Part shown: one piece after another, positions 1 through 7,340 of the stretch
How positions within the stretch are numbered: the stretch's first letter is position 1
Layout: each line of letters starts with the position of its first letter
Assembly (NCBI GenBank): GCA_030432855.1
Contig: JAUILM010000177.1
Location: 1-9,325 of the forward strand
Direction: 5' to 3'
Length of the DNA stretch: 9,325 nucleotides
Source of the DNA: Bacteroidia bacterium
GTDB lineage: Bacteria; Bacteroidota; Bacteroidia; Chitinophagales; Saprospiraceae
The notes under the pieces: generated by a model
Database searches by the model: none
Seen by the model: only the letters and a program-made list of their open reading frames with translations
Told to the model about the DNA's origin: nothing
Translations under genes and position numbers: made by a program

Positions 1-3
1 CTA

Positions 4-26
4 CACTTATGAGAAAGATATAAGTG
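4..26. repeat. Inverted repeat downstream of the operon's last gene
   Basis: CACTTAT (4-10) and ATAAGTG (20-26) form a perfect 7-bp stem with a 9-nt loop. It lies about 30 nt past the stop of the last gene. The stem is AT-rich and no T-run follows it within the window, so it is at best a weak candidate for transcript-end structure. Confidence 0.35.
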
Positions 27-35
27 ACCTTACAT

Positions 36-52
36 GAGACTCCCTCCGTCTC
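36..52. repeat. Short GAGAC/GTCTC hairpin just after the last stop codon
   Basis: GAGAC (36-40) and GTCTC (48-52) form a 5-bp stem with a 7-nt loop, starting 4 nt beyond the stop of the last gene on the minus strand. No U-tract follows on that strand, so it does not qualify as a clear intrinsic terminator. Together with the neighbouring inverted repeat it accounts for most of the only non-coding stretch at this end of the window. Confidence 0.25.
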
Positions 53-56
53 TTCA

Positions 57-1133
57 CTATTTCTTCACCTGCTCCAAATACCGAATGGCAGGTTCGCTGA
101 TATAGTCTTTGCTGTGAGTAGACAATTCCTTTGCCACCGTAAGATGTAAAGAATCCTGTAAAGGATAATGTGCTAGCAAATCCAGAATATTGGCTGCCAG
201 CCAGGGGTTTTGAAAATTCTCAGTAGCTGAAATCGCTTTGAGTAAATCATCGGTAAGTGGAATATCCTTACAATATTTTAGTACACGCATTTTCTCCTGA
301 AGTGAAAATCCAGAAAAAAATACTGAAAGTTTCGATTGAAGCCTCTCCCCTACCAGAGGGATTCTGGAGAGTGCTTCTAGTGACAACCTTTTCATTGCAA
401 TATCCGAGTCCGTAAGAGACTGAAAAATTAAATCCTCAAAGCCCTTTTGATATCCAATTTTTCCATTTACCAACATTCCCAGTAAAAACCGAACATCACG
501 TTTTTCTATACTTTCAGGTAGCTCAAGTTCAGAATTAGCGATCAATGCGGAAGTTAGATTCTGAACATGCACTTTAATGGCACCATGACAAATATGCCAT
601 AATGTGAAGCAGGTATACACTGCCCCCTCAACTGCCTCGGAAGTAATATCCTCACGAGTTGCTCCCGTGATAGCATCCACAGATGAATCAGCAGGAACTA
701 CCAGTAAATCTTCATATGCATATTCACCTAGTATTGATGACTTATCAGATAGTACGTGGGTTAATCTCTGATAATCTGCATCGGAGAATTTGGAGTGATC
801 GGTACGGGTAAGATCCTCTTCATATACTTCGTAGCCCAAAAACTCTCCATCAAAATACCAGAACAGGCCTACATCAACCTCTTTGCATTCTCCAGTCATA
901 CACACCGGAGTATGTAAATACAAATACCAAATGTACTGACCGGTCTCGTTGCGTTTTAAGACCAGATCCTGATAAGGCTCAGGTAGATGATGTGCAAAAC
1001 TGTCATTTTTTACGGTAAGGGACTGATGCTTTACTTCGTCGCTGGCATAAACAGGTATATTATTATGAGTCTGATAGAGGCCAGAAATCATCATACTGAT
1101 CAACACCAAATACCTGGCAATATTCCATTGCAT
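57..1133 (-). CDS. Exported putative flavinylated (FMN-bind-like) protein with helical-repeat C-terminus
   Basis: Not a protein I can name. The N-terminus is hydrophobic (YLVLISMMISGLY) and a plausible signal-peptidase-I site follows V-Y-A at residue 30. Residues about 60-190 contain a Cys pair (VCMTGEC, 77-83), an aromatic strand DVGLFWYFDGEFLGYEV (87-103), then VDAITGAT (152-159) followed by a helix ending TLWHICHG. D-x-x-[ST]-G-A-T is the ApbE recognition motif of FMN-bind domains such as NqrC and RnfG, in which the last Thr receives FMN through a phosphoester; here it would be Thr159. Residues about 210-358 look like HEAT-type helix pairs (MKRLSLEALSRIP, PWLAANILDLLAHYP). It is the last gene of the run, 22 nt after the oxidoreductase. 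ATG 1133 is preferred over the adjacent GTG at 1136. Inferred role: periplasmic electron carrier or partner of the FAD enzyme. Flavinylation is predicted, not shown. Confidence 0.75.
   Translation of the reverse strand: MQWNIARYLVLISMMISGLYQTHNNIPVYASDEVKHQSLTVKNDSFAHHLPEPYQDLVLKRNETGQYIWYLYLHTPVCMTGECKEVDVGLFWYFDGEFLGYEVYEEDLTRTDHSKFSDADYQRLTHVLSDKSSILGEYAYEDLLVVPADSSVDAITGATREDITSEAVEGAVYTCFTLWHICHGAIKVHVQNLTSALIANSELELPESIEKRDVRFLLGMLVNGKIGYQKGFEDLIFQSLTDSDIAMKRLSLEALSRIPLVGERLQSKLSVFFSGFSLQEKMRVLKYCKDIPLTDDLLKAISATENFQNPWLAANILDLLAHYPLQDSLHLTVAKELSTHSKDYISEPAIRYLEQVKK
657..677 (-). other. Putative flavinylation site D-A-I-T-G-A-T
   Basis: The codons here read D-A-I-T-G-A-T, an exact match to the D-x-x-[ST]-G-A-T pattern recognised by the periplasmic flavin transferase ApbE, where FMN is attached to the final Thr. 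Supporting this, the motif is preceded by a valine-rich strand and followed by a helix (SEAVEGAVYTCFTLWH), as in FMN-bind domains. The domain around it is short and otherwise divergent. No apbE gene is visible in this window, so it would have to be elsewhere in the genome. Confidence 0.6.
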
Positions 1134-1155
1134 CACGTCGTATTACATTTCAACA

Positions 1156-4100
1156 CTAGCTTAGCCCCACGGTAGACCGTGGAAATGACAATCCTGTAAT
1201 ATACTCTTTCCAATCGTCTGTGCTGTATTTGTAATTCTTACCTGTGAGATTTCGCAATTCATTGGAAGCATACTTTTTCAACATATAGTGAATATCATTC
1301 AAATAGGCACCCAGGATTTGGTATCCTCTACGCGAACCACATCGTGCCAGTGAAGAAGCTATAACCAGCTCCAGAATACTGCCATAAACACGCCAACGCA
1401 CCTGGTCAAATTCAGTAGTCATGAAGTCACCAATCCGATCCTCTTTCAGCAGTTTCTCCAACCCTGCCACAAAAACAGGATCGGGCACTCGTTCGATATA
1501 GAAACAGAGATTAAAAATTCGATTGTAAAAAGGAATAAATCGCAAATCAATTCTGCCATTAAAATAAGCATTGGTACGCTCGATCAAATCGCCACCGGAT
1601 GTGGTGTCCAGCAATATTTTGTTGACTATATCTCGGACTGATGTATCCTTTGCCATGCCCAGCAATCCAATATTTTGATTTATTTTCCAAAAATGCCCTT
1701 CAAGGACGTTAAGCTCCCGGCCACGGATCGAATCATAGTCATCAACATATCCTCCGGGATATCCCATCTTGCTTTCTTCCAGAAATAATGCTTCTAAATC
1801 TTCTTTGATAATATCTGCCCCCATCTGATCCCCAAACCAGGCCAATGCCTTTGCATGAAGAAGTTTGGCTCCCTTATTTCCTCCCTCTTTTTCAAAATTA
1901 TTTTGAAGAATGGGAAGAGCGCTTTCTTTTGGTAAGCGGACACATTCATATAAATACTCTTGCTTACCCATCATTAAGCCAGTGACGCGACTCAATACTT
2001 CTTCCTCCGAATATTCGGTCGTTGCAGGGGGCTTCTCTGCTTCAAAAGCAGGCAGGTATCCAAGGTTTATCCAGTCTTTTTGAATAGGTTTCAAATCATA
2101 GTCTTTCGGACTACTACCTTTCCAGATAATATCTGCTGCTATTTGCCCCGTAAGATATCCCAGAACAATGAGATCTGCCGTCATTCTGGTAAACTGGAAT
2201 GCCTCATAAGTCTGACAGAATCCTCTACCCGTCATCAGTAGACTATCCAACCCCTTAGGAATAATGGATCGATAGGGAATCGCGACCTTAAGTACATTGG
2301 AATGAGGTAGTAGGAAACCACACCTCGACATAGGTGTGGTCCCCACATTGTGCGGATCAAAATCACTGCTTGCAAACGCTATTGTATCATGAAAATATGT
2401 TCCTTCGACCGCATCATTTAAGTTTAATTCATACATCCCATGAATACGACGAGATTCCCGAACGGTCAACATAGGATGAAAATCATAGAAATGAGCCTCA
2501 TAATGCGAAAGGAATAATCCGCGTTGTAATTCACTTATTTTCGTGTTATCGATTATATCGTAATCGCGATTTCTGGGTTCTATCCCTTCTGTATTAGCAA
2601 TATCCCACTGACTGTAGTTTTGCGTAAGTCCATATCGATCATCTCCAAGATCAAATGATGCTCCGGCAAAGGCAGCCAAGTCACCATCTCCCGTTCCATC
2701 AATAGTAATATCACCCAGGAGTCGACTCAACCTACCATCATGACATATAATAGCTCCACCTACGTTGTGATTATTTACCACTGCCCCACAGATAATAGCG
2801 CCACCATAAAATCGTGCATCATGCTTCTCCAGCTCCTTGAGTAGATACAGGACTCGGCCCATCTTTTTGGTCATTTGATGTTCTATCGCATAACCTTCTG
2901 CAGCTTCCACGTGCTTTTGGAAGAATTTCTGATCCTTCACTCCATGGTAATATCCCATAACACCCCCCATGGTCTTTGTACCCCCCAAATCATAGAAATA
3001 ATCACAAACCATAGTCTTCACTCCCATTTCAGCTGCACCAATGCCCGACATAGCACCGGATGTACCACCACCAGCCACGAGTACCTGGTTATCTTCCGCA
3101 TCAGGTATCAACTCAGAGGGGAAAGTACAAGCTTCCAAAGGTATGATCAGCCCGGGTTCCACTACTTCAGAAAACTGACATTGACTTGCAGCAATGTTAG
3201 CACCGACAATATGCAGTGTTTGAGCAGATCTCCTGTTACTTCTGACTGAAGGTATTTTTTCCATAAATCTACCTGCCGCCTTCTGCATTTCCAGAACATC
3301 CTGAAATGATAGCTTATCAGATGTTCCCGGCAAGGTAAAGTGGCCTCCGATCGTAGATTGTGGTATAGCACCGCTTGCAGGTACGAGTGATGTCTCTGTT
3401 GCCAGCTGATATATTTCAGCTTCTGAAAATCCGTCTGATAAGTCCTTTAAATTCTTACCTACCATGGCGGTAATATCCCGTGCCTGATTTTCAATTTCAA
3501 TTCGATCCTGCGAAGTTGGGGTAAATGAAAATTCCAGAAAAGCCTGACCCTTTTGCTTCTTGCCCGGGTGAAGGGAAATGCGATTCACATGATCAAATGT
3601 TTGAGGCACACTGATTTTTGATGAAAAACTATGCTCACTAACATTAGTGAGTTCCAATACAAAACGGGCTTCTCTTACTGTATTATTATACCCTAGCAAT
3701 TGTCGGGTAAATGAGGCATGTTCTGAACAATCTACTACATTTTGACAGGGCACATGATGCAAACCGTGCTTCCCGGCAAGTAAGGCACCTGTGACTTTAT
3801 TTGACTTGCTAAATATCCCACACAGATCTGTCATAAGCAGGACATGCACTTTATGTTCAAGAAGGGACTTCAACAATGTTTTTCGAAGAGAGCCTGCAAA
3901 GAGCATATGTTCGCTCTCGTACCTGCTTTTGGCATCGTCCTTTCCAATATCCGCACTTATTTCGACGCTTTCCCCATCCGGGAAAAAAATGGATTTAGTG
4001 GCTGCATCTGCTTTTTCATAGCCTGTGTGTTCAATCCAGAGCCTTTTACTCGCAGTAAGATCAAAACCAGGAAAAGCATGCCTGTCGACGATCAGCACAT

Positions 4101-4302
4101 TTTTGCCTTTCTTTTTTGCCTCCAGGGCCAGATAAAAACCCTGTAGTCCAGCACCATACACGACAAGATCGTACTCCGTGATTTGTTCACTATTATTAAA
4201 CTGGTAGTTTATCTCATCCATGAGCTGCCTGTGCATCACACCAGGCATTATGGCAGCACCTGTTAAGGGTATTCCTAGATTTAAAAAAGCTCTTCTTTTC
4301 AT
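1156..4302 (-). CDS. Tat-exported FAD-dependent oxidoreductase with duplicated dinucleotide-binding modules and HEAT-like C-terminus
   Basis: Predicted periplasmic flavoenzyme of the FAD_oxidored type (PF12831-like). Residues 2-8 (KRRAFLN) resemble a twin-arginine export motif, followed by a short hydrophobic region, as expected for a protein folded around FAD. A first Rossmann-like module begins EYDLVVYGAGLQG (43-55) and has an acidic strand end at IVDR (71-74), but lacks the later family signatures. A second, canonical module starts VLVAGGGTSGA (407-417), then DLGGTKTMGG (438-447), ITIDGTGDGDLAAFAGA (532-548), RESRRIHGMYEL (615-626) and IPYRSIIPKGLDSLLMTGR (675-693). Residues about 765-1035 are helix-rich and HEAT-like, closing with NELRNLTGKNYKYSTDDWKEY. 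At 1048 residues it is about twice the size of a simple member. The ATG start is 11 nt after the propeller gene. The substrate is not evident; proteins of this type are often loosely labelled 'xanthan lyase', which I would not copy. Confidence 0.9.
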   Translation of the reverse strand: MKRRAFLNLGIPLTGAAIMPGVMHRQLMDEINYQFNNSEQITEYDLVVYGAGLQGFYLALEAKKKGKNVLIVDRHAFPGFDLTASKRLWIEHTGYEKADAATKSIFFPDGESVEISADIGKDDAKSRYESEHMLFAGSLRKTLLKSLLEHKVHVLLMTDLCGIFSKSNKVTGALLAGKHGLHHVPCQNVVDCSEHASFTRQLLGYNNTVREARFVLELTNVSEHSFSSKISVPQTFDHVNRISLHPGKKQKGQAFLEFSFTPTSQDRIEIENQARDITAMVGKNLKDLSDGFSEAEIYQLATETSLVPASGAIPQSTIGGHFTLPGTSDKLSFQDVLEMQKAAGRFMEKIPSVRSNRRSAQTLHIVGANIAASQCQFSEVVEPGLIIPLEACTFPSELIPDAEDNQVLVAGGGTSGAMSGIGAAEMGVKTMVCDYFYDLGGTKTMGGVMGYYHGVKDQKFFQKHVEAAEGYAIEHQMTKKMGRVLYLLKELEKHDARFYGGAIICGAVVNNHNVGGAIICHDGRLSRLLGDITIDGTGDGDLAAFAGASFDLGDDRYGLTQNYSQWDIANTEGIEPRNRDYDIIDNTKISELQRGLFLSHYEAHFYDFHPMLTVRESRRIHGMYELNLNDAVEGTYFHDTIAFASSDFDPHNVGTTPMSRCGFLLPHSNVLKVAIPYRSIIPKGLDSLLMTGRGFCQTYEAFQFTRMTADLIVLGYLTGQIAADIIWKGSSPKDYDLKPIQKDWINLGYLPAFEAEKPPATTEYSEEEVLSRVTGLMMGKQEYLYECVRLPKESALPILQNNFEKEGGNKGAKLLHAKALAWFGDQMGADIIKEDLEALFLEESKMGYPGGYVDDYDSIRGRELNVLEGHFWKINQNIGLLGMAKDTSVRDIVNKILLDTTSGGDLIERTNAYFNGRIDLRFIPFYNRIFNLCFYIERVPDPVFVAGLEKLLKEDRIGDFMTTEFDQVRWRVYGSILELVIASSLARCGSRRGYQILGAYLNDIHYMLKKYASNELRNLTGKNYKYSTDDWKEYITGLSFPRSTVGLS
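1167..1182. repeat. Compact hairpin at the 3' end of the oxidoreductase gene
   Basis: CCACGG (1167-1172) pairs with CCGTGG (1177-1182) around a four-base loop. It lies in the last codons of the FAD oxidoreductase, about 8 nt before its stop. It could influence mRNA stability or decay between this gene and the last one, but it lacks a U-tract and may be chance. Confidence 0.3.
2317..2340. repeat. Nine-bp perfect GC-rich inverted repeat inside the oxidoreductase gene
   Basis: ACCACACCT (2317-2325) and AGGTGTGGT (2332-2340) are perfect reverse complements with a 6-nt spacer. The codons read T-T-P-M-S-R-C-G-F in the catalytic module, so the structure sits within conserved coding sequence. It is the strongest stem I found in the window. 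Only a few T residues follow on the transcribed strand. Confidence 0.4.
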
Positions 4303-4313
4303 TAAAACTATTT

Positions 4314-5663
4314 TTATTGGGATTGTAGAAGTGATTTCATATCCGCCATATAGACGCAGCGTGTTCCATCGCCATAGCCATTAAATATTACATACCTACC
4401 CGATCGGTCCCAGGCCGGATGCGCATCTACCCGAAAAGCACTTTCTGTAACTTCAGGTACAAATACTTTAGCGATAATAGTTTCTTCACCGGTCTCAGTA
4501 TTAAGAAACCTTACGGGTATAAATCCATCATTATCAGTCACGGATGTCTCATGAAAATAAGAATCTGTAATGATATATGGCAATCCGCCGGGGTGATAAC
4601 TTGGATGGCCACTACCGGGTGAAAAAACTTTCCTCAGATTAGACCCATCATACTTTACAGTGACAATTTCTAACCCTTCCTGCTCAGGATCTACTTCGAG
4701 ATTTATCGATATGTGTTCTCCATCCGGCAACCACGCCATATGATGTCCCCCTTTTGCATACTGATCGGCAGTGATGGCTGTCCTAATATCGGATCCATCA
4801 GGCTTCATGGTAATAACCGCCACCTTGCGCTTACCACCACGAATCAAATCTTTCCACAGCAGGCAGGTCATAATGCGAGTGCCCTGAGGATTCCACATGG
4901 CCTTAAAGCAATAGTATGAGTGATCCTGAGGATTATCAATTTTAATGCTAGGCACTGATTTCTCGTATATATCCTTGATTGTAGCTATGCGTTGGATTTC
5001 ATTAGTCGCCACATCTGTCACGAAGATCCCGTCATTATCTACAGGTCCCCGATTATACTGCGTGAGATGTTCAGGCAGGAGCACGCCATATCCCGACTGG
5101 GCATGCACAGAATTTAATAGATTGTGAGCGACAAACTTAGATCCATCCATCGAACTCATAAATAGCATTCCATCAATTTTTCGAACCACTTTATCCTTCT
5201 TCACATCATACTGAACCACATGCTCTGTCCAGCTGCTGGTATCGACATCATTAAAGTATAATTGTCGGTCATTCTTACCCCACTGCACATTTGCGCCTAA
5301 CTGCATCTCCCAACCAAAGGAATACGCTATTGTCTTTTCTTCACCCGTTTTAATGTCAACCACTACCACTTCTCCGGCCTCTCCAGGTTTGGGATAATGA
5401 TCTTCAAAAGGAACCCGGAATAAGGCCAGGTACCTACCGGATGGACTCAAAGGACTGGTATCATGAAATCGATGAATCACCTGGCCCGATGCTACCTTTT
5501 TAATAGGGACTACTGGATTATCCTTTAAATCAGTACGCTTAGCCAGGACCTCTTCCGGCGCAATTATTTGTTGAGCACCCGCTCTTTCTATTTCTGTAAA
5601 AAAGACACAAATAAAAAGTAAGATAGTGCCTCGAATTACCGTCATAATTTTTTTCCCCAACAT
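4314..5663 (-). CDS. Exported TolB/WD40-like beta-propeller protein, function unknown
   Basis: Seen: an N-terminal hydrophobic stretch (T-I-L-L-F-I-C-V-F-F) ending in a signal-peptidase-I-like A-G-A before QQ, so probably secreted to the periplasm. The mature part repeats propeller-blade motifs: SPSGRYLALFR (about 73-83), WNPQGTRIM (257-265), MKPDGSDIR (286-294), LPDGEHISIN (312-321), VKYDGSNLR (336-344) and DRSGRYVIFNG (419-429). Three conserved-looking His-rich turns occur: GGHHMAW (305-311), GSGHPSYHPGG (350-360) and VDAHPAW (412-418). TolB/PD40-type repeats often bind ligands, and some polysaccharide lyases (oligogalacturonate lyase PL22, ulvan lyases PL24/25) share this fold with His-based active sites. 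A lyase role here is inference only. The ATG at 5663 overlaps the susD stop. An internal ATG at 5645 (443 residues) has GGGGA 8 nt upstream and also leaves a good signal peptide, so the start is ambiguous. Confidence 0.85.
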   Translation of the reverse strand: MLGKKIMTVIRGTILLFICVFFTEIERAGAQQIIAPEEVLAKRTDLKDNPVVPIKKVASGQVIHRFHDTSPLSPSGRYLALFRVPFEDHYPKPGEAGEVVVVDIKTGEEKTIAYSFGWEMQLGANVQWGKNDRQLYFNDVDTSSWTEHVVQYDVKKDKVVRKIDGMLFMSSMDGSKFVAHNLLNSVHAQSGYGVLLPEHLTQYNRGPVDNDGIFVTDVATNEIQRIATIKDIYEKSVPSIKIDNPQDHSYYCFKAMWNPQGTRIMTCLLWKDLIRGGKRKVAVITMKPDGSDIRTAITADQYAKGGHHMAWLPDGEHISINLEVDPEQEGLEIVTVKYDGSNLRKVFSPGSGHPSYHPGGLPYIITDSYFHETSVTDNDGFIPVRFLNTETGEETIIAKVFVPEVTESAFRVDAHPAWDRSGRYVIFNGYGDGTRCVYMADMKSLLQSQ

Positions 5664-5665
5664 CA
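5661..5665 (-). promoter_or_regulatory. TGATG stop/start overlap coupling SusD and propeller genes
   Basis: On the minus strand the SusD stop TGA (5665-5663) and the propeller ATG (5663-5661) share one base, a TGATG junction typical of translational coupling. This supports the ATG at 5663 as start. The competing internal ATG at 5645 has GGGGA (5658-5654) eight bases upstream, so both remain possible; Bacteroidota rely little on Shine-Dalgarno pairing. Confidence 0.55.
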
Positions 5666-7333
5666 ATATCCAGGATTTTGCGTTAGGTTATCATTAATAT
5701 CGAGTTCCTTTTGTGGTACAGGCCATAAATAGTCCCGGGACACATCAAAATATCGCGTATCAAATTGCCTTAGTTTATCACCATATGAGTCATAATGTGG
5801 TGACCCATATTCGTCAAATTCAGGAATAAAGGAAGCCTCAAATCCCTGGAGCGGTCTTCCGTGCAGGACCCCTGGCATGACATGCTCTGCAATTTTCCAT
5901 CTTCTAAGGTCAAAAAATCGCAGACCTTCATAGGCAAATTCTACTTTTCGTTCGTGTCGGATGGCTGCTCTGAATTCATCCAGTGAGGTTGGTTGTACCG
6001 GAGGCATATTTACTCGGGCACGTACAGCATTTATGGCGGCAATTGCATCACCGGTCATTTGACCTTGTTCTGCTACGGCTTCGGCGTAGATTAAAAGTAC
6101 TTCAGCATAGCGTATCAGCATGATATCCAATTCCGACTGACGACGAAATTCCCGGTCATCCGCTTCTACATACTTTCTAAATTGATATCCGGAGAAAGTA
6201 GCGTATGCGTGCGTCACCTCCAAATTAGTCACCCTTCTGGGAGGATTGGAGTTATAGTCCCACACCTCCAGACTATCCGGATGGGTTTCAAATTGATATC
6301 CTAAAAAGACACTTCCCGGTAGCACACAGGTAGCCTGCAATCTGGGATCGCGATTTTCAAAAGGCTTCTCAGGATTGAATAATGGACTTTGATCGATGCG
6401 TAATCCATCTGTACATTCGTAAGCATCTAATAAAGCCTGTGTTGGAATCTTTGTAGCAAAACCTCCCGTAAGTCGACCTCTTGTGTGTACGGGTGTTTCA
6501 TGCGTGAGTTGATTTGCTCTGCTAAAATGAATTGTCAGTATTTCTTCCGAGTTATTTTCACCTTCATAGGTAAATAGTGATTGATAGTCTGGATATAGGT
6601 CATACCTTCCCATATCCATAACTGCCTTCGCGGAAGCCTCAGCAATAGCCCAGTCACTATTAAATAGTGCAACCCTTGCTTTTAGTGCAAGCGCTGCCGC
6701 TTTAGTAACACGTCCTCTGTCTTGCTCTTCATATTCTTCCGGTAAAATTTCAGACACGGCGGTCAATTCGTCAAGAATATATTGGTAAATAAAGTATTTA
6801 TCTTCTCTGGGAAGTTGTGCATCAAACACATCCAAAGGTTGATCTGTAAAAGGTACATCGCCATACAATTCGATGAGCATATGATACCAGTAGGCCCGGA
6901 AAAATCTGGCTTCGGCCGCTATACGTCTAAAGATTTCCGGATCGGTATTTTCAACAGCACGATCCATATTAGCTAACAGGCGATTGCAATGACCTATGGT
7001 GGCATAGGCATTACTCCATGCCCCATAGATCAAACTTTCCTCTGCGGGCGTAATTTGTCCCTGAGAAATAAGTCGCCAGACGCTAAGATTTCTATCCCAT
7101 GCAATATCCGTAGTAAAATCAAATAAGAATTGGAAGGGCACATGCGTAGCTGTACGGTCTGTAAAATACAGACTTGTATAAATTGCATTAATCGCCAGTT
7201 CAAGTTCGGATTGAGTGCTCCAAAAAGTGGCATCTGATGGACTATCTAAAGGGTATTTTTCCAAATAGTCATCTTCACAACTGCTAAAAAAGAGCACTAA
7301 AAGGGGAATGATGAAGTATAATTTATTTTTCAT
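5663..7333 (-). CDS. SusD/RagB-type surface nutrient-binding lipoprotein
   Basis: Surface lipoprotein that captures substrate and closes the SusC channel. The first 18 residues are a lipoprotein signal ending L-F-F-S-S before Cys19; the acidic E-D-D directly after the cysteine resembles the Bacteroidota surface-export signal. At 556 residues it has the usual family length. The N-terminal SusD-like region (about 22-230) contains the TPR-like helices, with WSNAYATIGHCNRLL (106-120) and AEARFFRAYWYHMLIELYGD (140-159). The C-terminal SusD_RagB region (about 290-556) has IRYAEVLLIYAEA (407-419), INAVRARVNMP (434-444), ERKVEFAYEGLRFFDLRRWK (461-480) and the terminal YLWPVPQKELDINDNLTQNPGY block (535-556). 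The ATG start lies 7 nt after the SusC stop, preceded by GAGAGAC. Its TGA stop overlaps the start of the propeller gene. The family call is secure; the ligand is unknown. Confidence 0.97.
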   Translation of the reverse strand: MKNKLYFIIPLLVLFFSSCEDDYLEKYPLDSPSDATFWSTQSELELAINAIYTSLYFTDRTATHVPFQFLFDFTTDIAWDRNLSVWRLISQGQITPAEESLIYGAWSNAYATIGHCNRLLANMDRAVENTDPEIFRRIAAEARFFRAYWYHMLIELYGDVPFTDQPLDVFDAQLPREDKYFIYQYILDELTAVSEILPEEYEEQDRGRVTKAAALALKARVALFNSDWAIAEASAKAVMDMGRYDLYPDYQSLFTYEGENNSEEILTIHFSRANQLTHETPVHTRGRLTGGFATKIPTQALLDAYECTDGLRIDQSPLFNPEKPFENRDPRLQATCVLPGSVFLGYQFETHPDSLEVWDYNSNPPRRVTNLEVTHAYATFSGYQFRKYVEADDREFRRQSELDIMLIRYAEVLLIYAEAVAEQGQMTGDAIAAINAVRARVNMPPVQPTSLDEFRAAIRHERKVEFAYEGLRFFDLRRWKIAEHVMPGVLHGRPLQGFEASFIPEFDEYGSPHYDSYGDKLRQFDTRYFDVSRDYLWPVPQKELDINDNLTQNPGY

Positions 7334-7340
7334 GTCTCTC

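Noticed and set aside
1..56. Rho-independent terminator after the operon
   Set aside because: Two small stems are present, but neither is GC-rich with a following T-run on the minus strand.
1134..1136. GTG as start of the last gene
   Set aside because: An ATG is the next codon and is the commoner start; the difference is one residue.
2875..3249. 124-codon open frame on the plus strand, and other plus-strand frames of 60-100 codons
   Set aside because: They lie antisense to well-supported conserved genes, have no family-like sequence, and are expected shadow frames.
3162..3371. 69-codon minus-strand frame inside the oxidoreductase gene
   Set aside because: It overlaps a conserved coding frame on the same strand and has no recognisable protein features.
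4314..5663. Calling the propeller protein an oligogalacturonate lyase (PL22) or ulvan lyase
   Set aside because: The fold class and His-rich loops are suggestive, but I cannot line up the family's catalytic residues, and the protein is exported, unlike typical cytoplasmic PL22 enzymes.
5664..5666. TTG as start of the propeller gene
   Set aside because: ATG directly follows and forms the TGATG junction with the SusD stop; the TTG adds only one residue.
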